Part shown: one piece after another, positions 1-8,612 of the stretch
Position numbering within the stretch: the first letter of the stretch is position 1
Layout: every line of letters starts with the position of its first letter
Origin: Frankiales bacterium
GTDB taxonomy: Bacteria > Actinomycetota > Actinomycetes > Mycobacteriales > SCTD01
Assembly: GCA_025464795.1 (NCBI GenBank)
Contig: JAODNB010000187.1
Coordinates: forward strand, 1-18,867
Length of the DNA: 18,867 nt
Direction: 5' to 3'
The notes under the pieces: model-generated
The model's input: only the letters and a program-made list of their open reading frames with translations
What the model was told of the DNA's origin: nothing
Databases searched by the model: none
Position numbers and translations under genes: made by a program

Positions 1-70
1 CGTGCGAGAGCGGCAGCGAGCAGGCGGTCGAGGCCAGCAGCAGGAGCAGGCTCGCGAGCAGTCGCCTCAC
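1..70 (-). CDS. lpqB: LpqB lipoprotein, N-terminal fragment (runs off the window)
   Basis: Only the first 23 codons are inside the window. Translation from a GTG at 70, which overlaps the mtrB stop as GTGA, gives two arginines, a leucine-rich hydrophobic core and then S-T-A-C at residues 14-17. This is a lipoprotein signal peptide with Cys17 as the probable lipidated residue; the -3 serine is less usual than leucine. The identity as LpqB rests mainly on position: lpqB directly follows mtrB in nearly all actinobacteria. The known role of LpqB is an extracytoplasmic lipoprotein that modulates MtrB signalling and cell-wall processes. The GerMN and beta-propeller domains that would confirm it lie outside the window. 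Confidence 0.75.
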   Translation of the reverse strand, partial: MRRLLASLLLLLASTACSLPLSH

Positions 71-1635
71 GTCGAGACCTCCTGCGGCCGCAGGGGAAGC
101 GGGCTCTCGCCGAGGACGCCGTTGACCTGCAGCGGGAGGGTCAGCCGGAAGACCGCCCCACGTCCGGGGGCTCCCCAGGCCTGCAGGGTGCCCCCGTGCA
201 GGCGGGCGTCCTCCAGGGCGATCGCCAGACCGAGGCCGGTGCCGCCGGTCGTGCGGGCGCGGGAGGGGTCGCCCCGCCAGAACCGGGTGAAGACGAGGCC
301 GGCCTCACCTGGCCGGAGGCCGACCCCGGAGTCCCGTACGACGACGGCTACCGCTGCCGGGCCCCCGGCGACTGTGATCTCCACAGGCTGGCCCTCGCCG
401 TGCTCGATCGCGTTGACGAGCAGGTTGCGCAGCACCCGCTCGATGCGCACGTGGTCGATCTCGGCGATGACCGGCCCGTCGCCGCGAACGGTGACAGCGC
501 AGCCCTTCCGGTCAGCCAGGGACTGCGTCGCGTCGACCACGCGCCGCACCAGAGGGACCAGGTCGAGGCGCTCCGGCTCGAGGGATGCCGCTCCCGCGTC
601 GTAGCGGCTGATCTCGAGCAGCTCCGCCAGCAGCTCCTCGAAGCGACCCAGCTCGTTCTGCAGCAGCTCCGCGCTGCGCGCCGCCGCAGGGGCGAGGTCA
701 CCCCGGTTCTCGTGCAGCACGTCTGCTGCCATCCGGACCGTGGTGAGCGGTGTCCGCAGCTCGTGGCTGACGTCCGACACGAACCGCCGCTGCACCCGTG
801 ATAGGTCCTCGAGCTGGCGGATCTGCGTCTGCAGCGCTTGGGCCATCGAGTTGAACGTCGTGGCCAGTCGCGCGATCTCGTCCTCGCCACGGACGGTCAT
901 CCGCTCCTCCAGCCGGCCCGCCGCGAGCCGCTCCGCGGTGCGCGCGGCCATGCGCACGGGCAGCACCACCTGCCTCGTCACGAGAGCCGCGATCAGGACG
1001 AGGAGCAGGACGAGGAGCAGCCCGGCGATCGCCGCGGTCCGCCGTACGAGATCGAGGGTCGTGTTCTCCGCCGTCAGCGGGAACAGGTGGAACAGCAGGT
1101 ACGGCCCGAGGTCGGTGCTCAGGGTCCCGCCCACGACGAGCTGGTCCTCCCCGTGGATCGTGCGGTAGGTGTACGCGGAGGGCGTGCCGTTCACGAGCTT
1201 CGTGATGAGGTCCGCGGGCACGTCGCTCGGCGAGATCCCCGGCGAGGCGAACGCCTTCACGTCCCCGGCCGCGGCGACGAGGACCACCGTGTACTGGTCA
1301 CCGGAGGCTCCACGCGAAGACAGCGCCTGGGCGATGGACTGCAGCTGCGACTCGAGGTACTGCTGCGAGGACTGGCTCGGGACGTTGGTCTGCTCCTGCG
1401 CCAGGGCCAGGCCCGACTGCGCCTCGGTCAGGGCGGCCTTGGTCTTGGCGTTGACCAGCCCACGACCGACCTGCCCGATCAGCAACGAGGCGAGCAGCAC
1501 CACGACGATGCCGCTGACGACCACGGTCGTGACGACGACACGGGTCTGCAGCGAGCGGCGCCACCGGTGGACGGCGCGGCTGGACAGGCGCGAGGCCCCC
1601 GACCACGCGCCTGCCAGGGCGGTAGGGACCGTCAG
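67..1635 (-). CDS. mtrB: MtrB sensor histidine kinase
   Basis: Membrane sensor kinase that phosphorylates MtrA, controlling cell-wall, division and osmotic-response genes in actinobacteria. From a CTG start it has 522 residues: TM1 about 33-56, an extracytoplasmic sensor region about 57-198, TM2 about 199-220, HAMP about 218-270, the HisKA phospho-acceptor in S-H-E-L-R-T-P (His about 291), the N-box with Asn about 408, the G1 box D-S-G-V-G about 435 and the G2 box G-G-T-G-L-G-L about 464-471. The first ATG/GTG/TTG in frame is the GTG at 1524, but that would cut off the cationic flank and half of TM1. The frame stays open and MtrB-like upstream (R-W-R-R-S-L-Q-T-R). The best start is therefore CTG at 1635, whose TG lies in the mtrA TGA stop (CTGA overlap). 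Family and function are certain; the start codon is an inference. Confidence 0.93.
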   Translation of the reverse strand: MTVPTALAGAWSGASRLSSRAVHRWRRSLQTRVVVTTVVVSGIVVVLLASLLIGQVGRGLVNAKTKAALTEAQSGLALAQEQTNVPSQSSQQYLESQLQSIAQALSSRGASGDQYTVVLVAAAGDVKAFASPGISPSDVPADLITKLVNGTPSAYTYRTIHGEDQLVVGGTLSTDLGPYLLFHLFPLTAENTTLDLVRRTAAIAGLLLVLLLVLIAALVTRQVVLPVRMAARTAERLAAGRLEERMTVRGEDEIARLATTFNSMAQALQTQIRQLEDLSRVQRRFVSDVSHELRTPLTTVRMAADVLHENRGDLAPAAARSAELLQNELGRFEELLAELLEISRYDAGAASLEPERLDLVPLVRRVVDATQSLADRKGCAVTVRGDGPVIAEIDHVRIERVLRNLLVNAIEHGEGQPVEITVAGGPAAVAVVVRDSGVGLRPGEAGLVFTRFWRGDPSRARTTGGTGLGLAIALEDARLHGGTLQAWGAPGRGAVFRLTLPLQVNGVLGESPLPLRPQEVST

Positions 1636-2318
1636 CCCGGACCGGCCTTGTAGCCGACCCCACGCACGGTCAGGACGACGTTCGGGTGCTCGGGGTCGCG
1701 CTCGACCTTGGCCCGCAAGCGCTGCACGTGCACGTTGACCAGCCGAGTGTCAGCCGCGTGCCGGTAGCCCCACACCTGCTCGAGCAGGACCTCGCGGGTG
1801 AAGACCGTCTTGGGTCGCCGTGCCAGCGCGAGCAGCAGGTCGAACTCCAGCGGCGTCAGCTGCATGGCCGTCCCGCCACGCGTCACGGCGTGCCCGGGGA
1901 CGTCGATGAGAACGGCATCATCTGCGGGGCCGATGGACAGCAGCTCCGGCTCGCCGTCGTGGGTGCGCAGCCGGGCCCGTACCCGGGCGACGAGCTCCTT
2001 GGGCTTGAAGGGCTTGACGATGTAGTCGTCCGCACCGCTCTCCAGCCCCAGGACGACATCGGTGGTGTCCCCCTTGGCGGTGAGCATCACGATCGGCACG
2101 CCGCTCTCGGCCCGGATCTGCCGGCAGACCTCGATCCCGTCGGTGCCGGGAAGCATGAGGTCCAGCAGCACGACGTCGGGCTTCTCCCGGCGGAACGCGC
2201 CGAGGGCAGCGTCCCCGTCGGAGACGAACGCCGGCTCGAAGCCCTCCCCCCGGAGCACGATCCCGAGCATCTCGGCGAGGGCTGGGTCGTCGTCGACGAC
2301 GAGCACGCGCGGGGTCAC
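1632..2318 (-). CDS. mtrA: MtrA response regulator (OmpR/PhoB type)
   Basis: DNA-binding response regulator partnered with MtrB, 228 residues, the usual MtrA length. The receiver domain shows the acidic pocket D9-D10-D11, the phosphorylation site Asp53 (L-L-D-L-M-L-P), Thr80 and Lys102 (V-K-P-F). The C-terminal winged helix carries the family hallmarks T-P-L-E-F-D-L-L, V-W-G-Y, N-V-H-V-Q-R-L-R and V-R-G-V-G-Y-K. The GTG at 2318 is the only standard start that gives a full receiver domain; no clear Shine-Dalgarno precedes it and no earlier in-frame ATG/GTG was found. It is the first gene of mtrA-mtrB-lpqB and diverges from the membrane-protein operon starting at 2436, so the intervening 117 bases probably hold both promoters. 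Confidence 0.96.
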   Translation of the reverse strand: MTPRVLVVDDDPALAEMLGIVLRGEGFEPAFVSDGDAALGAFRREKPDVVLLDLMLPGTDGIEVCRQIRAESGVPIVMLTAKGDTTDVVLGLESGADDYIVKPFKPKELVARVRARLRTHDGEPELLSIGPADDAVLIDVPGHAVTRGGTAMQLTPLEFDLLLALARRPKTVFTREVLLEQVWGYRHAADTRLVNVHVQRLRAKVERDPEHPNVVLTVRGVGYKAGPG

Positions 2319-2435
2319 CGGCGGACCCGTCGCGCAGGCAGGGAGGCGGAGCAGTGGGGAGTCACCCTCTCATCGTCGCACCGCTCGGGCCGCTGGCGGC
2401 ACACATCGCCGGTCGTGGCGTGGAAGCATGGGCCG
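2319..2435. promoter_or_regulatory. Divergent mtrA / membrane-protein-operon intergenic region
   Basis: 117 bases between two divergent operons, so promoters for both must lie here or just inside the flanking genes. I cannot point to a convincing -35/-10 pair on either strand. The only clear local signal is GGAAG at 2422-2426, a plausible ribosome binding site nine bases before the ATG at 2436. MtrA autoregulation through this region is possible, but I did not identify a convincing pair of direct MtrA-box repeats. Confidence 0.4.
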
Positions 2436-3431
2436 ATGACCGCCGGCTGGAACCTGCCCGACGAGCGGGTCGAGGAGCCGGTGCCCGCCTTCGCGGCTGG
2501 TTCCCCACACCAGCCGCTGACCCGACCGCGGGTGCTGCCGTCTGCTCGACTGGTGCCGCTCCGGCCGCTCGCGATCGGTGAGCTGCTCGACGGCGCCTTC
2601 CGCATCGTGCGCCAGAACCCGCGACAGGCTCTCGGCATCGCGGCCGGGATCTCGGCCGTGGTCACCGTCGTGAACGTGCTGCTGGTGCTGACCGTGCGCA
2701 CGTCCCCGAGCCTCGACCCGAGGGGCCTGCCTGACCTTGGCGCGCAGCTGAGCAACAGCTTCGTGACCTCGGGGCCGGGCTACCTGGTGGGCTTCTTCGG
2801 TGGCCTGGTGCTGACCGGGGCGCTCGTGTCCATCGTCGGGAAAGCCGTCCTCGGCCAGCCGATCGAGCCTCGGGAGCTGTGGAACACCATCCGCAGCCGG
2901 TTAGGCGCCCTGCTCGGTGTCGCCCTGCTGACCACCCTGGCCCTGGTCCCGTTCATCGCGGCAGTCGTGCTCTTCGTGATCCTCAGCTCCGGAGGGTCCG
3001 CCGGCGTCGCCCTGGGCCTGGTCGTCCTGCTGCCCGCCGGCGCCGCCGCTTCGGCGTACCTCTACACCCGCTACTCCCTGGCGTCCGCTGTGCTGGTGCT
3101 CGAAGGCAGCTCCGTCGTCCCGTCGCTCCGACGCGCTGCCGTGCTCGTCCGGGGCTCGTGGTGGCGGACGTTCTTCGTGCTGCTCCTCACCCTGCTGATC
3201 GGGGCCATCTTCGGGGCCATCCTCGGACTGCCGCTCGGGCTGATCGCCAGCGTGGTGGGGGACCCCGACAGCACCGGGGTCCGCGTGGCGGAGCAGGTGC
3301 TCGCAGGGCTCGGCTCGGTCGTCATCTCGCCGTTCACGTCGGCCGTCCGGGCGCTGCTCTACCTGGACCGACGGATGCGGGCCGAGGGGCTCGACATCTC
3401 CCTGGCCGCGACGGCCGCCGGAGTCGCGTGA
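2436..3431 (+). CDS. Polytopic membrane protein (GPDPase membrane-domain-like)
   Basis: 331-residue integral membrane protein of unknown function. After a proline-rich cytoplasmic N-terminus (about 1-40) comes the signature L-R-P-L-x-x-G-E-L-L-D-G-A-F (42-55), then about six hydrophobic segments near 66-88, 116-136, 158-183, 188-208, 245-275 and 286-302. It ends with L-L-Y-L-D-x-R-x-R-x-E-G-L-D (307-320). This pattern is typical of proteins annotated as glycerophosphoryl-diester phosphodiesterase membrane-domain proteins, although no phosphodiesterase catalytic domain is present. The frame is open far upstream, antisense to mtrA, but ATG 2436 is preferred: it has a GGAAG upstream and starts the recognisable protein outside mtrA. 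It is the first gene of the DUF4129-DUF4350-MoxR-DUF58 run, and its stop overlaps the next start as GTGA. Confidence 0.85.
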   Translation: MTAGWNLPDERVEEPVPAFAAGSPHQPLTRPRVLPSARLVPLRPLAIGELLDGAFRIVRQNPRQALGIAAGISAVVTVVNVLLVLTVRTSPSLDPRGLPDLGAQLSNSFVTSGPGYLVGFFGGLVLTGALVSIVGKAVLGQPIEPRELWNTIRSRLGALLGVALLTTLALVPFIAAVVLFVILSSGGSAGVALGLVVLLPAGAAASAYLYTRYSLASAVLVLEGSSVVPSLRRAAVLVRGSWWRTFFVLLLTLLIGAIFGAILGLPLGLIASVVGDPDSTGVRVAEQVLAGLGSVVISPFTSAVRALLYLDRRMRAEGLDISLAATAAGVA

Positions 3432-4042
3432 ACCTCCAGGACCTGCCAGGTCGGGACTCCGCCCGGGAGCTCGCGCAGCAGGAGCTCGCGAAGCGCAGGT
3501 ACGAGCAGGCCAGGCCGTCCTACCTCCTGCGCGCCGTCCGGGCCCTGATCGACAAGGTCACGCACGCGATCGACACCGCCTCTGCCAGCGTCCCGGGCGG
3601 CGGCCTCGGGCTCCTGCTGATCCTCGCGGTCGTGGGCGGACTGGTCGCGTTGCTGCTGGTGCGACTTCGGCCGACGACGCGTCGCACGATCGGCGAGCAG
3701 GCCCTGTTCGGCGACCAGGTGCTCACCGCGCGGGAGCACCGGGAGCGGGCGGATGCGGCGGCTGCGGCAGGACAGCTCGCGGAGGCGATCCGAGAGCGGC
3801 TGCGCGCCGTGGTCCGCGAGCTCGAGTCGCGCGGGGTGCTCGACCCGCGTCCGGGGCGCACGGCGGACGAGGTGGCCCGCGAGGCAGGGCGGGCCGTGCC
3901 AGCTGTCGCCGAGCCGCTCCTGCGCGCCGCCACCGTCTTCGACGAGGTCTGGTACGGAGGCAGGACCGCCGATGCGGCCGCCTACCAGCTGCTGGTCGAG
4001 GTCGATCACACCGTCAGCGACGCCCGACTGGTCCGCTCATGA
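3428..4042 (+). CDS. DUF4129 domain membrane protein
   Basis: 204-residue protein with one transmembrane helix (about 58-80) and a cytoplasmic C-terminal DUF4129 domain. The domain is recognisable from A-I-R-E-R-L-R-A-V-V-R-E-L-E (120-133), the R-T-A-D-E-V motif (144-149) and F-D-E-V-W-Y-G (171-177). In many bacteria DUF4129 is the C-terminal tail of a transglutaminase-like membrane protein encoded beside MoxR and DUF58. Here it stands alone, with no transglutaminase domain in the gene or nearby. The start is GTG 3428, inside the GTGA overlap with the preceding stop and after a GGAG four bases upstream; the downstream junction is ATGA. Biochemical function is unknown. Confidence 0.88.
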   Translation: MNLQDLPGRDSARELAQQELAKRRYEQARPSYLLRAVRALIDKVTHAIDTASASVPGGGLGLLLILAVVGGLVALLLVRLRPTTRRTIGEQALFGDQVLTAREHRERADAAAAAGQLAEAIRERLRAVVRELESRGVLDPRPGRTADEVAREAGRAVPAVAEPLLRAATVFDEVWYGGRTADAAAYQLLVEVDHTVSDARLVRS

Positions 4043-5204
4043 CCCTGCTCGAGGAGCGGCCGGTCAACACTGCCGCAGGTCCGACCGCGAGCAGCGTGTG
4101 GCGACGCAACCGCGGGCTGCTCGCGCTCGGCGTGCTGCTGGTCGCGGCACTCACCCTGCTGGCCGTCATCGGGGGCACCGGCAAGGCCGGCGCTCTCGAC
4201 CCGGACACCTTCGACCCGGCGGGGGCGCACGCCCTCGCCCAGCTGCTGCGCGACCAGGGCATCGAGGTCCTCCGCACCACCGACGTCCCGTCGACGACAA
4301 ACGAGGCGACCGCGGCGTCGACGGTCTTCGTCCCCCTCCCGGGGCTGCTGAGCGACGAGGAGCTGCAGCAGCTGTCCACGCTGCCCGGAACGATGGTGGT
4401 CGCGGGCGCAGGGCCCCGGACCCTGGGCGACCTCGACACCGACACCACGATCGAGGCCTCAGGCGACACGCGGGTGGTGACCCCGAGCTGCTCGCTGCGG
4501 GCGGCGGTGAAGGCCGGGCGAGCACGGGCTGGCGGGTACACCTACAGCCCCGGTCCGCACGACGACGGGGCCGTGGGCTGCTACCCCATCGGGAGCTCGC
4601 CATCGGTGCTGTCACTGCCCAACAAGCACCTCGTCCTGGTGGGAGCCGCGGAGGCCTTCACCAACAAGCGCCTCACCGAAGCCGGGAACGCCGCCCTCGG
4701 CCTGAACCTGCTCGGCGGCGGTGACAAGGTCGTCTGGCTGATGCCGGCCTCTGATCGTGCGGCCTTCGGCAACAAGCCCGTCGGGAGTCCTGACTCGCTG
4801 CTGCCGGAGTCGGTCCGGACGGGGCGCCTGCAGCTCGTCGTGGTCGTCGGGCTGCTCGCGCTCTGGCGCGCCCGTCGGCTCGGTCGGGTGGTGCCGGAGC
4901 CCCTGCCGGTGGTCGTCCGCGCCTCCGAGACGGTCGAGGGGCGCGGTCGCCTGTACCGCGTCGCGCGGGCCCGCGACACCGCTGCCGAGTCGCTGCGCGC
5001 GGGCGCGAGGGACCAGCTCTCCCGCCGGGTCCACAGCGGCCACGCGCCCACGCCGGCCGCCCTCGTGGCTGCCGTCAGCGACCGGAGCTCCGCCAGCCCG
5101 CTCGAGGTCGAGGCGCTCCTGTACGGTCGCGCTCCTTCGGACGATGCCGCGCTCGTGCGGCTCGCCGATCAACTCGACTCCCTGATCCAGGAGGTGGCCG
5201 GCTC

Positions 5205-5208
<4 letters not shown>
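4039..5208 (+). CDS. DUF4350 domain membrane protein
   Basis: 389-residue protein of the DUF4350 family. TM1 is at about 27-45. An extracytoplasmic domain of about 215 residues follows, beginning with the typical L-D-P-D-x-F-D-P-x-G-A-x-A-L motif (53-66); it contains two cysteines (151 and 181) that could form a disulfide. TM2 is at about 263-278. The cytoplasmic tail carries P-L-P-V-V-V-R-A-S-E-T-V-E-G-R-G-R-L-Y (288-306), conserved in the family. Related domains resemble the glutamine-amidotransferase-like fold of GldG/ABC-linked proteins, but no catalytic triad is evident. It overlaps both neighbours by four bases (ATGA before, GTGA after), so stoichiometric coupling with DUF4129 and MoxR is likely. 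Its Mycobacterium counterpart should be the Rv3691-like gene next to moxR2 (from memory). Confidence 0.88.
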
Positions 5209-6188
<980 letters not shown>

Positions 6189-6202
6189 TCGTGGCCTGAC
6201 CC

Positions 6203-7492
6203 GTGGCGATCACCGGCCGCACCGCGCTGCTCGCCCTCCTGTGGGTGCTGCCGGCGATGCTCCTCGGGCCGGTGTCGGTCCCGGTGTTCCTCGCCGTGCT
6301 GGTCGCCGCTGCGCTGCTCGACGCCTTCCTCGCGGCACCGGTGTCGAGGCTGGTGGTCTCCCGCAGCGGCGCGACCGCCTGCCGCCTCGGTGAGCCCGCT
6401 GAGGTCCACCTGTCGATCACGAACCGCAGCAGCAGGACCTTGCGGGCAGCCGTTCGCGACGCCTGGGTTCCGTCGGCCGGTGCGACGCCTCGGACCCAGC
6501 GGGTGAGGATGCCCGCCGGTGAGCGCCGCGTGCTGACGACCGCCCTGCTGCCGACCCGGCGTGGTGACCGCCTGCCGGACCGCATCACCGTCCGCTCCTT
6601 CGGTCCGCTCGGCCTCGCTGCCCGTCAGGGTCGCCACGAGGTGCCGTGGCGCGTCCGGGTCCAGCCGCCGTTCACCTCCCGGAAGTTCCTGCCGGAGAAG
6701 CTCGACAAGCTGCGTCAGCTCGACGGCTTGCTCCTCGCGCGCAGCCGCGGCCAGGGCACCGAGTTCGACTCCCTGCGCGAGTACGTCGACGGGGACGACG
6801 TCCGTGCCATCGACTGGCGTGCGACGGCTCGGCGCGGCGACGTCGTCGTGCGCACCTGGCGCCCGGAGCGCGACCGCCGGCTGCTGCTGGTGCTCGACAC
6901 CGGCCGTACCTCCGCCGGCCGCGTCGGCGACGTCCCGCGCCTCGACGCGGCGCTCGACGCCGCTCTGCTGCTGGGTGCCCTGGCGTCCCGTGCCGGTGAC
7001 CGGGTCGACCTGCTCGCGATCGACCGCGAGGTCCGCGGCGCGGTCGAGGGCGCTTCCCGGCAGGACGTCCTCGCCTCTCTGGTCGACGTCACCGCCCTCC
7101 TCGAGCCGGCGCTGGTCGAGACCGACGGCCGGCGGCTCGTGTCCGAGGTCCTGCGCCGGTCGCGGAGGCGGTCGCTCGTCGTGCTGTTCACGGCCCTCGA
7201 CGCGGCTCCCCTGCACGAGGGTCTTCTGCCTGTCCTGTCGTCGCTCACCAGCCGGCACACCGTCGTGCTCGCCAGCGTCGGTGACCCCCGCGTCGAGGAG
7301 CTGCTCGCGGGCCGGGGGGACGTCGACAGCGTGTACGCCGCGGCGGCCGCCGAACGGGCGCGGGTCGAGCGGCGCCAGCTCACCGCCGAGCTGCGCAAGC
7401 GCGGGGTGGAAGTGGTCGACGCACCGCCCGCCAGGTTCGCGCCCGCGGTCGCCGACGCCTACCTCGCCCTGAAGGCCGCCGGTCGGCTCTGA
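6203..7492 (+). CDS. DUF58 domain protein (VWA-like partner of MoxR)
   Basis: 429-residue protein. Two adjacent hydrophobic segments (about 5-22 and 25-44) anchor it, followed by a beta-rich region and then the DUF58 hallmark G-T-E-F-D-S-L-R-E-Y (185-194) with D-D-V-R-A-I-D-W-R-A-T-A-R (198-210). The fold after this is von Willebrand A-like: L-V-L-D-T-G-R-T-S (229-237) resembles a partly conserved MIDAS, with D232 and S237. DUF58 proteins are nearly always encoded beside MoxR and are thought to be its substrates or adaptors. GTG 6203 is the chosen start, 15 bases after the moxR stop and without an obvious Shine-Dalgarno, so translational coupling is likely. It is the last gene of the plus-strand run. 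Confidence 0.92.
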   Translation: MAITGRTALLALLWVLPAMLLGPVSVPVFLAVLVAAALLDAFLAAPVSRLVVSRSGATACRLGEPAEVHLSITNRSSRTLRAAVRDAWVPSAGATPRTQRVRMPAGERRVLTTALLPTRRGDRLPDRITVRSFGPLGLAARQGRHEVPWRVRVQPPFTSRKFLPEKLDKLRQLDGLLLARSRGQGTEFDSLREYVDGDDVRAIDWRATARRGDVVVRTWRPERDRRLLLVLDTGRTSAGRVGDVPRLDAALDAALLLGALASRAGDRVDLLAIDREVRGAVEGASRQDVLASLVDVTALLEPALVETDGRRLVSEVLRRSRRRSLVVLFTALDAAPLHEGLLPVLSSLTSRHTVVLASVGDPRVEELLAGRGDVDSVYAAAAAERARVERRQLTAELRKRGVEVVDAPPARFAPAVADAYLALKAAGRL

Positions 7493-7497
7493 CACCC

Positions 7498-7527
7498 CGC
7501 GATCCCCTCGCGACGTCCTCAGGACGT
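7498..7527. terminator. Tandem hairpins between convergent DUF58 and spoIIM genes
   Basis: Two adjacent inverted repeats fill most of the 46-base convergent gap. The first is CGCGA-TCCCC-TCGCG (7498-7512) and the second is ACGTCC-TCA-GGACGT (7513-7527). Neither is followed by a T-run on either strand, which is common for actinobacterial terminators. Placement suggests a bidirectional terminator; activity is inferred from structure only. Confidence 0.5.
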
Positions 7528-7538
7528 TGCGCGCTCGG

Positions 7539-8549
7539 TCAGCCGGAGCTGGGGACGTCGGCGCCGCGGAAGGACTCCTCCACATCGCCCGTGACCCCGG
7601 CCTGGACAGCTCGACGGCCGAGCACGAACACGACGTACAGGAAGCCCAGCTCGGCCAGGCAGCCGATGCCGATGCGCGCCCACGTCGGCAGGCCGCTCGG
7701 GGTCACGAACGCCTCGATGATGCCGCTGATGACCAGCATCAGGGCCAGGCCGACCGCCCCGACCACGAGGGCTCGCCCCTCTTCGGCGATCGCCCGCGAC
7801 CGGGTGCGGAGCCCGGGGTCGATGACCGTCCAGCCCATCTTCAGGCCGAGCCCGCTCGCCACGAAGACGCTGGTGAGCTCGAGCAGCCCGTGCGGAAGGA
7901 TCAGGCCGAAGAACAGCCCTGTCTTGTGGTTGGCGGCCAGGTAGCCACCGACGATGCCGACACCGACGGCGTTCTGGTAGAGGATGAGCAGCACCGGAAG
8001 GCCGAGCAGCACTCCGCTCGCGACCGCGGCCGCCGCGATCAGGGCGTTGTTGGTGGCGACCTTCGCGGCGAAGTCCTGCGCGGGTGCCTGCTTGTAGTAG
8101 TCGGCGAAGTCGTGGTTGACGAGCTGCTGGATCGTCTCCGGCGGGGCGAGGGTGGCCTGGGCCTCCGGGTGAGACACCAGGAACGCCGCCCAGCCGAACG
8201 CGACCAGCACGAAGCCGACCGCGCAGGCACCCCACCACCAGCGGGTCCGGTAGAGCACGGCCGGGAAGTCGACGGACAAGAAGCGAGCGACGTCCCGCCA
8301 CGCCGCCTGCCGGGTCCCGGCGACCGCGTTCCGGCCGCGCGCGACGAGGGAGGAGAGCCGTCCGAGCAGCACCGGGTCGCGACTGGTGCTCTGAAGCAGG
8401 GACAGGTGGGTGGCCACGCGCTGGTAGAGCTCGACCAGCTCGTCGACCTCCGCGCCGGTCATGGACCTGGGCGACGAGGACCTGCCGAGGAGGACCTCAA
8501 GGCGGTCCCACTCGCCGCGGTGGGCGGCGAGGTACGCATCGAGGTCCAC
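7539..8549 (-). CDS. Stage II sporulation protein M (SpoIIM) family membrane protein
   Basis: 336-residue membrane protein of the SpoIIM/DUF95 superfamily. An N-terminal cytoplasmic helical region (1-100) is followed by TM1 at about 104-125 and several more hydrophobic segments. The conserved core is N-N-A-L-I-A-A-A-A-V-A-S-G-V-L-L-G, then the motif L-I-L-P-H-G-L-L-E-L-T with its family-typical H-G-x-x-E. In Bacillus, SpoIIM belongs to the peptidoglycan-degrading engulfment complex; most actinobacteria that carry this version do not make endospores, so the role here is unknown. The start is GTG 8549; there is no Shine-Dalgarno, but a TAGTCT -10-like hexamer lies eight bases upstream, consistent with a leaderless or nearly leaderless mRNA. 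It faces DUF58 and diverges from the RDD gene, matching the Rv3694c/Rv3695 arrangement I recall from Mycobacterium. Confidence 0.9.
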   Translation of the reverse strand: MDLDAYLAAHRGEWDRLEVLLGRSSSPRSMTGAEVDELVELYQRVATHLSLLQSTSRDPVLLGRLSSLVARGRNAVAGTRQAAWRDVARFLSVDFPAVLYRTRWWWGACAVGFVLVAFGWAAFLVSHPEAQATLAPPETIQQLVNHDFADYYKQAPAQDFAAKVATNNALIAAAAVASGVLLGLPVLLILYQNAVGVGIVGGYLAANHKTGLFFGLILPHGLLELTSVFVASGLGLKMGWTVIDPGLRTRSRAIAEEGRALVVGAVGLALMLVISGIIEAFVTPSGLPTWARIGIGCLAELGFLYVVFVLGRRAVQAGVTGDVEESFRGADVPSSG

Positions 8550-8557
8550 GAGAAGGC

Positions 8558-8563
8558 AGACTA
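8558..8563 (-). promoter_or_regulatory. Putative -10 element of the spoIIM-family gene
   Basis: TAGTCT on the minus strand fits the actinobacterial TANNNT -10 pattern and ends eight bases before the GTG start at 8549. This would put the transcript start at or within a base or two of the start codon. No convincing -35 hexamer is visible, so confidence is limited. Confidence 0.35.
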
Positions 8564-8600
8564 GGTGGCCCGGTGGGCCGGCCGCTCGGGGACGTGGGCA

Positions 8601-8606
8601 GGGAGG
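8601..8606 (+). promoter_or_regulatory. Ribosome binding site that fixes the RDD gene start
   Basis: GGGAGG lies six bases before the GTG at 8613. The frame is open back to 8565, but that earlier start lacks such a site and would add 16 unconserved residues, so this site decides the start. Confidence 0.7.
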
Positions 8607-8612
8607 TGCTCG

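Noticed and set aside
1686..2435. Upstream extension of the membrane-protein frame across mtrA
   Set aside because: It is antisense to mtrA's conserved coding sequence and encodes low-complexity, unrecognisable protein; ATG 2436 with GGAAG upstream begins the recognisable protein.
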